Below the pieces are notes generated by a model. The model was given only the letters and a program-made list of their open reading frames with translations, made no database searches and was not told the DNA's origin. A stretch of DNA of 64,000 bases from NCBI RefSeq assembly GCF_900187445.1, contig NZ_FYEB01000011.1, positions 1 through 64,000 of the forward strand, in the 5' to 3' direction. How positions within the stretch are numbered: position 1 is the stretch's first letter; each line of letters begins with the position of its first letter. The stretch comes from Pseudomonas sp. Irchel s3b2. Its GTDB lineage: Bacteria > Pseudomonadota > Gammaproteobacteria > Pseudomonadales > Pseudomonadaceae. Both the position numbers and the translations under genes were made by a program. This document shows positions 1-10,759 of the stretch, one piece after another.

Positions 1-100
1 CATTGGAACCACCTGATCCCATCCCGAACTCAGCAGTGAAACGATGCATCGCCGATGGTAGTGTGGGGTTTCCCCATGTGAGAGTAGGTCATCGTCAAGA
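1..100 (+). rRNA. rrf: 5S ribosomal RNA, 3' portion (partial)
   Basis: The sequence matches the pseudomonad 5S rRNA from about base 19 to its 3' end, with the conserved CCACCTGATCCCATCCCGAA segment and the closing GAGAGTAGGTCATCGTCAAG. The 5' end lies left of the window. It is the last gene of an rRNA operon and is followed at once by a strong hairpin terminator. Confidence 0.95.
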
Positions 101-110
101 TTAAATTCCG

Positions 111-147
111 AAACCCCTATCTGCGTATGCAGGTAGGGGTTTTGTTT
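111..147 (+). terminator. Rho-independent terminator of the rRNA operon
   Basis: The inverted repeat AAACCCCTA...TAGGGGTTT is followed by TTGTTTTG. It sits about 10 bases after the end of 5S rRNA. Confidence 0.88.
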
Positions 148-236
148 TGTCCGCAGGAAAATCTCGCTTGCAGGGTTTCTATGCAACAGCCCGGGGCATG
201 GCTATCATGCGGGCCTCATTGTGAGGCGAGACTTGC

Positions 237-1196
237 ATGCTGACCTTGTTAAAGCTTCTTAAGGATGGTCGATTCCATTCAGGCCAGGCCCTGGGTGCTG
301 CCTTGGGCGTCAGTCGTAGCGCTGTATGGAAGCAGCTTCAGCACTTGGAAGCCGAACTCGGTTTATCCATTCACAAAGTGCGCGGTCGCGGCTATCAACT
401 GGCTGCGCCATTGACACTGCTTGATCCTGCGGAAATAAGCGCGCTGGCGTCTTCTTGTGAGTGGCCCATCCTAGTCTTCGATTCAATTGACTCCACCAAC
501 GCTGAAGCCTTGCGCTCTATCGAGCGTGGTCAGCCTGCGCCATTTCTGGTGCTAGCTGAGCGGCAAACGGCCGGTCGCGGACGGCGTGGACGCAAATGGG
601 TGAGCCCGTTTGCAGAAAACCTCTATTACAGTCTGGTGCTGCGCATTGATGGTGGGATGCGGCAGTTGGAAGGCTTGAGTCTTGTCGTTGGGCTTGCCGT
701 AATGCAGGCCTTGCGAGGGCTTGGTGTTTCAGGTGTGGGGTTGAAGTGGCCGAATGATCTTCTGGTGGGGCAGAAAAAGATCGCTGGAATACTGCTCGAA
801 TTAGTGGGAGATCCTGCTGATGTTTGTCACGTGGTAATCGGTGTCGGAATCAATGTAAACATGCAGATGACCGATGAGGTTGATCAGCAATGGACGTCCA
901 TGCGACTCGAGTCGGGTATGGCGGTTGATCGCAATCATCTGGTTGCGGAGTTAGGGGTAATGCTCCAGGCCTATTTAAATCGCCACCAGGCCGGCGGATT
1001 TCCTGCTATCCAGGCGGAGTGGGAGCAAAATCATCTATGGCAGGGGCGGGCGGTGTCTTTAATTGCCGGTGTTAGTCAGATAGATGGTGAGGTGTTGGGT
1101 ATCGATAGTCAGGGTGCCTTGCGCTTGAAGGTGAATGGTGTGGAGAAGGTCTTTAGTGGTGGCGAGCTCAGCCTGAGGTTACGTGATGATTCTTGA
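237..1196 (+). CDS. birA: Bifunctional biotin--[acetyl-CoA-carboxylase] ligase / biotin operon repressor BirA
   Basis: 319 residues, the usual BirA length. The N-terminal winged helix (about residues 1-60) has the helix-turn-helix LGVSRSAVWKQLQHLE. The central ligase domain has the biotinyl-AMP loop GRGRRGRKW (about residues 114-122) and the signature KWPNDLLVGQKKIAGILLE. A small SH3-like C-terminal domain follows. It attaches biotin to the biotin carrier protein of acetyl-CoA carboxylase in the cytoplasm, and the HTH suggests it also represses biotin genes. The ATG at 237 opens the conserved reading frame. The end overlaps coaX by about 11 bases, so the two are probably co-translated. Biotin ligase next to pantothenate kinase is a common bacterial pairing. 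Confidence 0.97.
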   Translation: MLTLLKLLKDGRFHSGQALGAALGVSRSAVWKQLQHLEAELGLSIHKVRGRGYQLAAPLTLLDPAEISALASSCEWPILVFDSIDSTNAEALRSIERGQPAPFLVLAERQTAGRGRRGRKWVSPFAENLYYSLVLRIDGGMRQLEGLSLVVGLAVMQALRGLGVSGVGLKWPNDLLVGQKKIAGILLELVGDPADVCHVVIGVGINVNMQMTDEVDQQWTSMRLESGMAVDRNHLVAELGVMLQAYLNRHQAGGFPAIQAEWEQNHLWQGRAVSLIAGVSQIDGEVLGIDSQGALRLKVNGVEKVFSGGELSLRLRDDS

Positions 1197-1935
1197 GCTC
1201 GATTGTGGAAACAGTTTCATCAAGTGGCGTGTGCTCAGCAAGGATGTCCGGCGGGTGGTTGGCGAGGGGGTCGTTGATTCGGATCTCGCACTGCTGGAGA
1301 GTTTGAAGGGGCTCAAGGGGCTCGCTCTCATGCATTGTCGTTTAGTCAGTGTCAGAACTGCCGAAGAAACCAGTGCGCTGATTTCTCTGCTGGCCGAGGT
1401 TTTCGGCGTTTCCGTAGTGTGCGCGACGCCGACTCGCGAGATGTCCGGGGTTCGAAATGGCTATGAGGAGTTCGAGCGGCTAGGGCTTGATCGCTGGCTT
1501 GCAATGCTCGGAGGATTTCATCTGGCTTCGGGTGCTTGTCTGGTGTTCGATTTTGGTACGGCTGTTACGGCTGACTTTATTGCAGGGGATGGTGAGCATC
1601 TCGGAGGATTTATCTGTCCCGGGATGCCTTTGATGCGCAACCAGCTGCGTACCCATACCCGTAGAATTCGTTATGGAGATCTTGCTGCTGAGCGCGCTTT
1701 GGAGAGTCTCGTTCCTGGGCGTACAACCGTCGAGGCTGTCGAGCGAGGTTGTTTGCTAATGTTGAGAGGGTTTGTCCTGACTCAGCTAGAGTTGGCGCGT
1801 AGCTATTGGGGGGAAGATTTCGCAGTTTTCCTGACTGGAGGGGATGCTGATCTGGTCTCTGAGATTGTACCCCAGGCCAGGGTGGTTCCAGACCTGGTAT
1901 TTGTAGGTTTGGCGATGGCCTGTCCCTTGTCCTGA
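1186..1935 (+). CDS. coaX: Type III pantothenate kinase CoaX
   Basis: 249 residues from the ATG at 1186; a GTG three bases upstream would add one Met. It phosphorylates pantothenate, the first step of coenzyme A synthesis. The ASKHA-fold phosphate loop LDCGNSFIKWR is near the N-terminus, DFGTAVTADF lies in the middle, and GGFICPGMPLM follows. The ligand-binding FLTGGDA is near the C-terminus. Type III enzymes are not inhibited by CoA and differ from E. coli CoaA. It overlaps the end of birA and is followed seven bases later by a SPOR-domain gene, which suggests one operon. Confidence 0.96.
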   Translation: MILELDCGNSFIKWRVLSKDVRRVVGEGVVDSDLALLESLKGLKGLALMHCRLVSVRTAEETSALISLLAEVFGVSVVCATPTREMSGVRNGYEEFERLGLDRWLAMLGGFHLASGACLVFDFGTAVTADFIAGDGEHLGGFICPGMPLMRNQLRTHTRRIRYGDLAAERALESLVPGRTTVEAVERGCLLMLRGFVLTQLELARSYWGEDFAVFLTGGDADLVSEIVPQARVVPDLVFVGLAMACPLS

Positions 1936-1942
1936 GGTTTTT

Positions 1943-2383
1943 ATGCGTTGGTTGTTCCTGTTGTTGTTTGTTCTCAATGTGTTCTATTACGTCTGGCACC
2001 AACAGGAGGCTCCGCTTCGAGCGAAAGATGTAACCCCCTTGAGTTTGTATCGCGGCTCGCAGCAGGATATTCGTTTGTTGAGCGAGGCAACTGATACGGC
2101 TCGAGACAAAGGAAAATCTACGCAGGCGGATAGCAGTTGTCTCTATCTGGGAGGTTCTGCTCGACAGGAAATCGCCCTGGTAATCGAACGTCGATTGAAT
2201 GCCATGGATATCAAGTTTCAGTCCCTGCCGAAGGATCTCCCCGAATATGCTGGTTACTGGGTGCGCATAGCCCCGGAAAGCCGGCGTTTGCTGGGTGACT
2301 CGCAGTTGCAAAACCTTTCTAAAGAATTCAATGAGTTAAAACATAAAATAATGCCTTGCGAGGGGGTTGCACCCGTCGAATAG
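1943..2383 (+). CDS. SPOR-domain-containing membrane-anchored protein
   Basis: 146 residues. An N-terminal hydrophobic segment (about residues 3-17, LFLLLFVLNVFYYVW) looks like an uncleaved signal anchor that puts the rest in the periplasm. The C-terminal half (about residues 65-135) has the look of a SPOR domain: CLYLGG, then a stretch on two-residue spacing and YWVRIAP. SPOR domains bind septal peptidoglycan stripped of stem peptides. It starts seven bases after coaX and is probably in the same operon. The family call rests on the pattern and the known pseudomonad gene order; the exact function is unknown. Confidence 0.75.
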   Translation: MRWLFLLLFVLNVFYYVWHQQEAPLRAKDVTPLSLYRGSQQDIRLLSEATDTARDKGKSTQADSSCLYLGGSARQEIALVIERRLNAMDIKFQSLPKDLPEYAGYWVRIAPESRRLLGDSQLQNLSKEFNELKHKIMPCEGVAPVE

Positions 2384-2485
2384 TTTGCATAGAATGGCGC
2401 CCGCTCCGCAGTGAAGACCTTTAACAGTCAACAGCGCGAAGCGAGGTCAATGCAGCTAAGCTCAGGTTTTTAATGAGAAAAATGC

Positions 2486-2513
2486 TTGACAGAAGGCTGG
2501 CATGATGTAGAAT
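2486..2513 (+). promoter_or_regulatory. Sigma70-type promoter for the tRNA-Tyr-Gly-Thr cluster
   Basis: TTGACA at 2486-2491 and TAGAAT at 2508-2513 are 16 bases apart. The predicted start lies a few bases before tRNA-Tyr, and a GC-rich stretch (GCCGGC) follows the -10 box, as in discriminators of stringently controlled stable-RNA promoters. Confidence 0.75.
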
Positions 2514-2526
2514 GCCGGCTCGCTTA

Positions 2527-2611
<85 letters not shown>

Positions 2612-2635
2612 TTTTTAGCGAGAGCTGCAAGCCTC

Positions 2636-2709
<74 letters not shown>

Positions 2710-2735
2710 AGTTTGCAGGTTTTGCAAAGTGTTAC

Positions 2736-2811
2736 GCTCTTGTAGCTCAGTTGGTAGAGCACACCCTTGGTAAGGGTGAGGTCAGCGGTTCAAATCCGCT
2801 CAAGAGCTCCA
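2736..2811 (+). tRNA. tRNA-Thr (anticodon GGT)
   Basis: 76 bases including encoded CCA. The acceptor stem GCTCTTG pairs with CAAGAGC. The anticodon GGT is at 2769-2771. In many gamma-proteobacteria tufB follows this tRNA; here a terminator hairpin follows instead. Confidence 0.97.
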
Positions 2812-2817
2812 TATAAC

Positions 2818-2849
2818 AAGGCAGATATGAAAATATCTGCCTTTGTTTT
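2818..2849 (+). terminator. Rho-independent terminator after tRNA-Thr
   Basis: AAGGCAGATAT-GAA-ATATCTGCCTT followed by TGTTTT forms a perfect stem of about 11 bases. It closes the Tyr-Gly-Thr tRNA transcript seven bases after the CCA end. Confidence 0.88.
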
Positions 2850-2935
2850 AATGGCTTGTGGTTGTTCTGTGCTGTTCGCGAGGGTGATTGATTGCTCTGG
2901 TGTCGGTGGGGCGGTCGAGGTCGTTGAGTAAGTTG

Positions 2936-2964
2936 TTGTAAAGTCTTTTTCGGATCGGCATAAT
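2936..2964 (+). promoter_or_regulatory. Candidate promoter for tRNA-Trp / secE / nusG
   Basis: TTGTAA at 2936-2941 and CATAAT at 2959-2964 are separated by 17 bases. The predicted start is about 15 bases before tRNA-Trp. It is the first promoter-like pair after the preceding terminator. Confidence 0.6.
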
Positions 2965-2984
2965 GGTCGGCCTGATTTCGTTTT

Positions 2985-3060
2985 AGGTCAGTAGCTCAAT
3001 TGGCAGAGCGACGGTCTCCAAAACCGTAGGTTGGGGGTTCGATTCCCTCCTGACCTGCCA
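2985..3060 (+). tRNA. tRNA-Trp (anticodon CCA)
   Basis: 76 bases including encoded CCA. The acceptor stem AGGTCAG pairs with CTGACCT. The anticodon CCA is at 3018-3020 in TCTCCAAAA. The gene ends 45 bases before secE and is probably processed from a shared transcript. Confidence 0.97.
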
Positions 3061-3105
3061 GATTCACCACGTGTGTCTGGCTTTCTTTTCACAGGATCTT
3101 CATAG

Positions 3106-3474
3106 ATGACTCCTAAAGCTGAAGCTCAAGGCTCTCGCTTCGATCTGCTCAAGTGGCTAGTAGTAGTCGCTTTGGTGGTTGTTGGCGTTGTTGGCAATCA
3201 GTATTACTCTGCTTCGCCGATCCTGTACCGCGTACTCGCTTTGCTCGTGATTGCTGCTGTAGCTGCCTTTGTAGGTCTGCAGACAGTCAAGGGCAAGTCT
3301 TTCTTTGTGCTTGTCAAAGAGGCACGCACCGAGATTCGTAAAGTCGTATGGCCAACTCGCCAGGAAACCACGCAGACCACGTTGATCGTTGTGGCTGTTG
3401 TTCTGGTTATGGCGTTGCTGTTGTGGGGGCTTGATTCCCTGCTCGGCTGGCTTGTTTCTTTGATCGTCGGCTAA
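3106..3474 (+). CDS. secE: Preprotein translocase subunit SecE
   Basis: 122 residues with three predicted membrane helices (about residues 18-35, 42-60 and 93-118), the three-helix form seen in gamma-proteobacteria. The conserved amphipathic segment before the last helix reads ARTEIRKVVWPTRQETTQT, the SecE signature. It is an essential component of the SecYEG channel in the inner membrane; SecY is encoded at 28887-30215. nusG follows nine bases later, the standard secE-nusG pair. Confidence 0.97.
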   Translation: MTPKAEAQGSRFDLLKWLVVVALVVVGVVGNQYYSASPILYRVLALLVIAAVAAFVGLQTVKGKSFFVLVKEARTEIRKVVWPTRQETTQTTLIVVAVVLVMALLLWGLDSLLGWLVSLIVG

Positions 3475-3483
3475 GGGTGTCCC

Positions 3484-4017
3484 GTGGCTAAGCGTTGGTA
3501 TGTTGTGCATGCTTACTCCGGTTACGAGAAGCATGTAATGCGCTCGCTCATTGAGCGCGTAAAGCTGGCTGGCATGGAAGATGGCTTCGGCGAGATTCTG
3601 GTCCCCACTGAAGAAGTGGTTGAAATGCGCAATGGCCAGAAGCGCAAAAGCGAGCGCAAATTCTTCCCAGGCTATGTGCTGGTGCAGATGGATATGAACG
3701 AGGGTACTTGGCACTTGGTCAAGGATACGCCTCGGGTGATGGGTTTCATTGGCGGTACCGCCGACAAACCAGCCCCAATCACCGATAAAGAAGCAGAAGC
3801 GATTCTGCGTCGCGTTGCTGATGGTAGCGATAAGCCGAAGCCGAAGACGTTGTTCGAGCCAGGCGAGTCGGTGCGTGTCAATGACGGACCGTTTGCTGAT
3901 TTTACTGGCACGGTTGAAGAGGTTAACTACGAGAAGAGCCGGATCCAAGTGGCAGTGCTCATTTTCGGTCGCTCTACACCGGTAGAGCTAGAGTTCAGCC
4001 AGGTCGAAAAGGTCTAG
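3484..4017 (+). CDS. nusG: Transcription termination/antitermination protein NusG
   Basis: 177 residues from a GTG start (MAKRWYVVHAYSGYE). The NGN domain (about residues 3-115) includes FFPGYVLVQM. The C-terminal KOW domain (about 125-177) includes GESVRVNDGPFADFTGTVEEV. NusG binds RNA polymerase near the bridge between the two largest subunits and links it to Rho or to ribosomal protein S10. It is co-transcribed with secE and followed by a strong terminator. Confidence 0.98.
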   Translation: MAKRWYVVHAYSGYEKHVMRSLIERVKLAGMEDGFGEILVPTEEVVEMRNGQKRKSERKFFPGYVLVQMDMNEGTWHLVKDTPRVMGFIGGTADKPAPITDKEAEAILRRVADGSDKPKPKTLFEPGESVRVNDGPFADFTGTVEEVNYEKSRIQVAVLIFGRSTPVELEFSQVEKV

Positions 4018-4032
4018 CTGAGCAAGCATCCC

Positions 4033-4061
4033 AACCCCACAGCCTTAGGCTGTGGGGTTTT
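4033..4061 (+). terminator. Rho-independent terminator after nusG
   Basis: AACCCCACAGCC-TTA-GGCTGTGGGGTTTT is a perfect 12-base stem with a short loop and a T run. It separates secE-nusG from the L11 operon. Confidence 0.9.
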
Positions 4062-4134
4062 GTCGTCACTGGGATAAACGCGCAAGTAACCGGGGAGCCT
4101 TTCGAGGCGTTCGAACCCGTAATTGGAGTGCCTC

Positions 4135-4566
4135 ATGGCCAAGAAGATTACCGCTTACATCAAGCTGCAAGTGAAGGCCGCTCAGGCTAACCCAAGCCCA
4201 CCTGTTGGTCCTGCTCTGGGTCAGCACGGCGTGAATATCATGGAATTCTGCAAGGCTTTCAACGCCCGTACTCAGGGTCTTGAGCCAGGTCTGCCGACTC
4301 CAGTGATCATCACTGTCTACAGCGACCGTAGCTTCACTTTCGAAACCAAATCCACCCCTGCTTCGGTTCTGCTGAAGAAGGCGGCCGGTCTGACCAGCGG
4401 TTCCGCTCGTCCGAACACCGTTAAGGTTGGCACTGTGACTCGTGCTCAGCTGGAAGAAATCGCGAAAACCAAAAACGCGGATCTGACTGCAGCTGATATG
4501 GAAGCAGCCGTGCGTACCATCGCCGGTTCTGCTCGTAGCATGGGCCTTAACGTGGAGGGTGTGTAA
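4135..4566 (+). CDS. rplK: 50S ribosomal protein L11
   Basis: 143 residues from the ATG at 4135 (MAKKITAYIKLQVKAAQANP), chosen over an in-frame start 12 bases upstream because GGAG lies seven bases before it. L11 binds the GTPase-associated region of 23S rRNA and takes part in RelA activation. The proline-rich NPSPPVGPALGQHGVN and the C-terminal RNA-binding domain are intact. The stop codon overlaps the rplA start in TAATG, implying translational coupling. Confidence 0.98.
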   Translation: MAKKITAYIKLQVKAAQANPSPPVGPALGQHGVNIMEFCKAFNARTQGLEPGLPTPVIITVYSDRSFTFETKSTPASVLLKKAAGLTSGSARPNTVKVGTVTRAQLEEIAKTKNADLTAADMEAAVRTIAGSARSMGLNVEGV

Positions 4567-5261
4567 TGGCTAAGCTGACCAAGCGTCAAAAGGCTATCGC
4601 CGGCAAAATCGAAGCAGGCAAGGCCTACAATTTTGTAGATGCTGCTGCTCTGCTGGCTGAGCTGTCGACTGTCAAGTTCAGCGAGTCGTTCGACGTTGCT
4701 GTGAACCTGGGTGTTGACCCGCGTAAATCCGACCAGGTCGTTCGTAGCGCTACTGTGCTGCCACACGGCACTGGCAAGACCGTTCGCGTTGCTGTGTTTA
4801 CCCAAGGTCCAGCTGCTGAGGCCGCTCTGGCTGCCGGCGCTGACCGTGTAGGTATGGACGACCTGGCTGCCGAAATGAAAGGCGGCGACCTGAACTATGA
4901 CGTAGTTATCGCATCCCCGGATGCCATGCGCGTTGTTGGTCAATTGGGTCAGATCCTCGGTCCACGTGGTCTGATGCCTAACCCTAAAGTCGGCACTGTA
5001 ACTCCAGACGTAGCTACCGCGGTTAAAAACGCCAAGGCTGGTCAGGTTCGTTATCGCACCGACAAAAACGGCATCATCCACACTTCCGTTGGCAAGATCG
5101 GCTTCGACGCCGTCAAGCTGAAGGAAAACGTTGAAGCCCTGATCGCTGATCTGAAGCGTATCAAGCCAGCTTCCTCGAAAGGCATCTACGTCAAGCGCGT
5201 TACCCTGAGCACCACTATGGGCCCAGGTTTGGTTATCGACCAAAGCTCGCTCGACGCGTAA
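4566..5261 (+). CDS. rplA: 50S ribosomal protein L1
   Basis: 231 residues, the usual length. L1 forms the mobile L1 stalk that helps release E-site tRNA, and in related bacteria it represses its own operon by binding mRNA near the rplK start. The conserved GLMPNPKVGTVT and the MGPG motif near the C-terminus are present. It is translationally coupled to rplK. Confidence 0.98.
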   Translation: MAKLTKRQKAIAGKIEAGKAYNFVDAAALLAELSTVKFSESFDVAVNLGVDPRKSDQVVRSATVLPHGTGKTVRVAVFTQGPAAEAALAAGADRVGMDDLAAEMKGGDLNYDVVIASPDAMRVVGQLGQILGPRGLMPNPKVGTVTPDVATAVKNAKAGQVRYRTDKNGIIHTSVGKIGFDAVKLKENVEALIADLKRIKPASSKGIYVKRVTLSTTMGPGLVIDQSSLDA

Positions 5262-5267
5262 GACACA

Positions 5268-5455
5268 AATTGGTGCAAGCGATTGCGCCAATTGAAAAAT
5301 TGGGGTCCCTGCCTGGCGGGGGCTATCCAAGACCGTAGGCGACGCAAGTCTTAAACCACAAGCCTACGCAGATGGTGCTCCCGGTTCCTTACCGAATCAG
5401 ACACCAAAACGACATCCGGCTCCGGCCAGATGAAACGGTAACAAGCAGGAGTTAA
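5268..5455 (+). promoter_or_regulatory. L10 leader (autoregulatory mRNA region) before rplJ
   Basis: The 198-base gap between rplA and rplJ carries a structured leader. From about 5300 it contains CCGTAGGCGACGCAAGTC, ACCACAAGCCTACG and GATGGTGCTCCCGG, matching the gamma-proteobacterial L10 leader where L10(L12)4 binds to repress rplJL translation. Just before it, 5268-5293 forms a separate 10-base hairpin (AATTGGTGCA / TGCGCCAATT) with no T run, so it is not a typical terminator. The assignment is by pattern recognition; a covariance-model search would settle it. Confidence 0.78.
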
Positions 5456-5459
5456 ACCC

Positions 5460-5960
5460 GTGGCAATTAAACTCGAAGACAAGAAGGCCATCGTCGCTGA
5501 AGTCAACGAGGCTGCCAAAGTCGCTCTGTCCGCTGTCGTGGCTGATGCCCGTGGCGTAACAGTAGGCGCGATGACCGGACTCCGTAAAGAGGCTCGTGAA
5601 GCTGGCGTTTACGTACGTGTTGTGCGTAACACCCTGCTCAAGCGCGCTGTTGCTGACACTGAATTCAGTGTTCTCAACGACGTGTTCACCGGCCCTACCC
5701 TGATTGCCTTCTCCAAGGAACATCCAGGCGCTGCTGCCCGGATTTTCAAAGAGTTCGCAAAGGGTCAGGACAAGTTCGAGATCAAGGCAGCTGCGTTCGA
5801 GGGCAAGTACCTCGCAGCTAACCAAATCGACGTACTGGCAACTCTGCCGACCCGTGACGAAGCAATTTCTCAGCTGATGAGCGTGATTCAAGGCGCTACC
5901 AGCAAGTTGGCTCGTACTCTGGCGGCAATTCGCGACCAGAAAGAAGCTGCTGCAGCCTAA
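5460..5960 (+). CDS. rplJ: 50S ribosomal protein L10
   Basis: 166 residues from a GTG start at 5460 (MAIKLEDKKAIVAEVNEAAK), preceded by AGGAG. L10 anchors L12 dimers to the ribosome to form the factor-recruiting stalk. The N-terminal rRNA-binding domain includes VVADARGVTV and VRVVRNTLLKRA; the C-terminal alanine-rich helix binds L12. Probably autoregulated through the leader upstream. Confidence 0.98.
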   Translation: MAIKLEDKKAIVAEVNEAAKVALSAVVADARGVTVGAMTGLRKEAREAGVYVRVVRNTLLKRAVADTEFSVLNDVFTGPTLIAFSKEHPGAAARIFKEFAKGQDKFEIKAAAFEGKYLAANQIDVLATLPTRDEAISQLMSVIQGATSKLARTLAAIRDQKEAAAA

Positions 5961-6035
5961 GGCTCGTCAACTTCTCGCGTTTTTTGTTTTTTTCGATGGT
6001 CGCGTAGGCCGTCCCCAATATCAGGAATTAGATTC

Positions 6036-6401
6036 ATGTCTATCTCTCAGAACGATATCCTTGAAGCAGTTGGCAACATGTCCGTAATGGAAGTTGTTGA
6101 GCTGATCAAAGCTTTCGAAGAAAAATTCGGTGTTACCGCTGCTGCTGCATCGGCTGGTCCAGCTGCTGCTGCCGCCGTTGTTGAAGAGCAAACTGAATTC
6201 AACGTCATGCTGACCGAAGCTGGCGAGAAGAAAGTTAACGTGATCAAGGCAGTACGTGAACTGACCGGTCTGGGCCTGAAAGAAGCCAAGGCTGTAGTTG
6301 ACGGCGCTCCTGCCATGGTTCTGGAAGCTGTTTCGAAAGACGCAGCTGACAAAGCCAAAGCAACTCTGGAAGAAGCAGGCGCTAAAGTCGAGCTGAAGTA
6401 A
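6036..6401 (+). CDS. rplL: 50S ribosomal protein L7/L12
   Basis: 121 residues. The N-terminal dimerisation helices (about 1-35) are followed by an alanine-rich hinge (about 36-52) and a C-terminal factor-binding domain with VKVIK-type and LKEAKAVVDGAP segments. It recruits EF-Tu, EF-G and initiation factors to the ribosome. It is present in several copies per ribosome, so rplL needs more expression than rplJ and rpoB; the hairpin after the gene fits this. Confidence 0.98.
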   Translation: MSISQNDILEAVGNMSVMEVVELIKAFEEKFGVTAAAASAGPAAAAAVVEEQTEFNVMLTEAGEKKVNVIKAVRELTGLGLKEAKAVVDGAPAMVLEAVSKDAADKAKATLEEAGAKVELK

Positions 6402-6447
6402 GCATCGACTTTGCACCTCCAGCCCGAGCGTTAAGCGAAAGGCTGAT

Positions 6448-6476
6448 GGCTGGTGGCTCTTGCCACCGGCCTTTTT
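6448..6476 (+). terminator. Attenuator-like terminator between rplL and rpoB
   Basis: GGCTGGTGGC-TCTT-GCCACCGGCC followed by TTTTT. No obvious promoter lies between it and rpoB, so it is probably a partial terminator that lowers rpoBC transcription relative to rplJL, as in E. coli. The degree of read-through is inference. The rest of the 220-base gap is leader sequence without a clear gene. Confidence 0.78.
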
Positions 6477-6621
6477 CCGTTATTGGCAACCGACTGGGTC
6501 GGTGCTGGTAACGAGCTGTAACCACCCGATGCGGTGGCGCAAACCATGGGGTTTGCACGATTTTCTGGCTGCTCCCGTCGGGAGGGGCCAAACAAGCAGG
6601 TGACCAAGCTGGGGAACGCTG

Positions 6622-10695
<4,074 letters not shown>

Positions 10696-10759
10696 CACGT
10701 GACGCGAATCGAGAGCGGGGCAGGATTGCCCGCTCTCTGCTCCGCCAGGAGGAAAGGCC

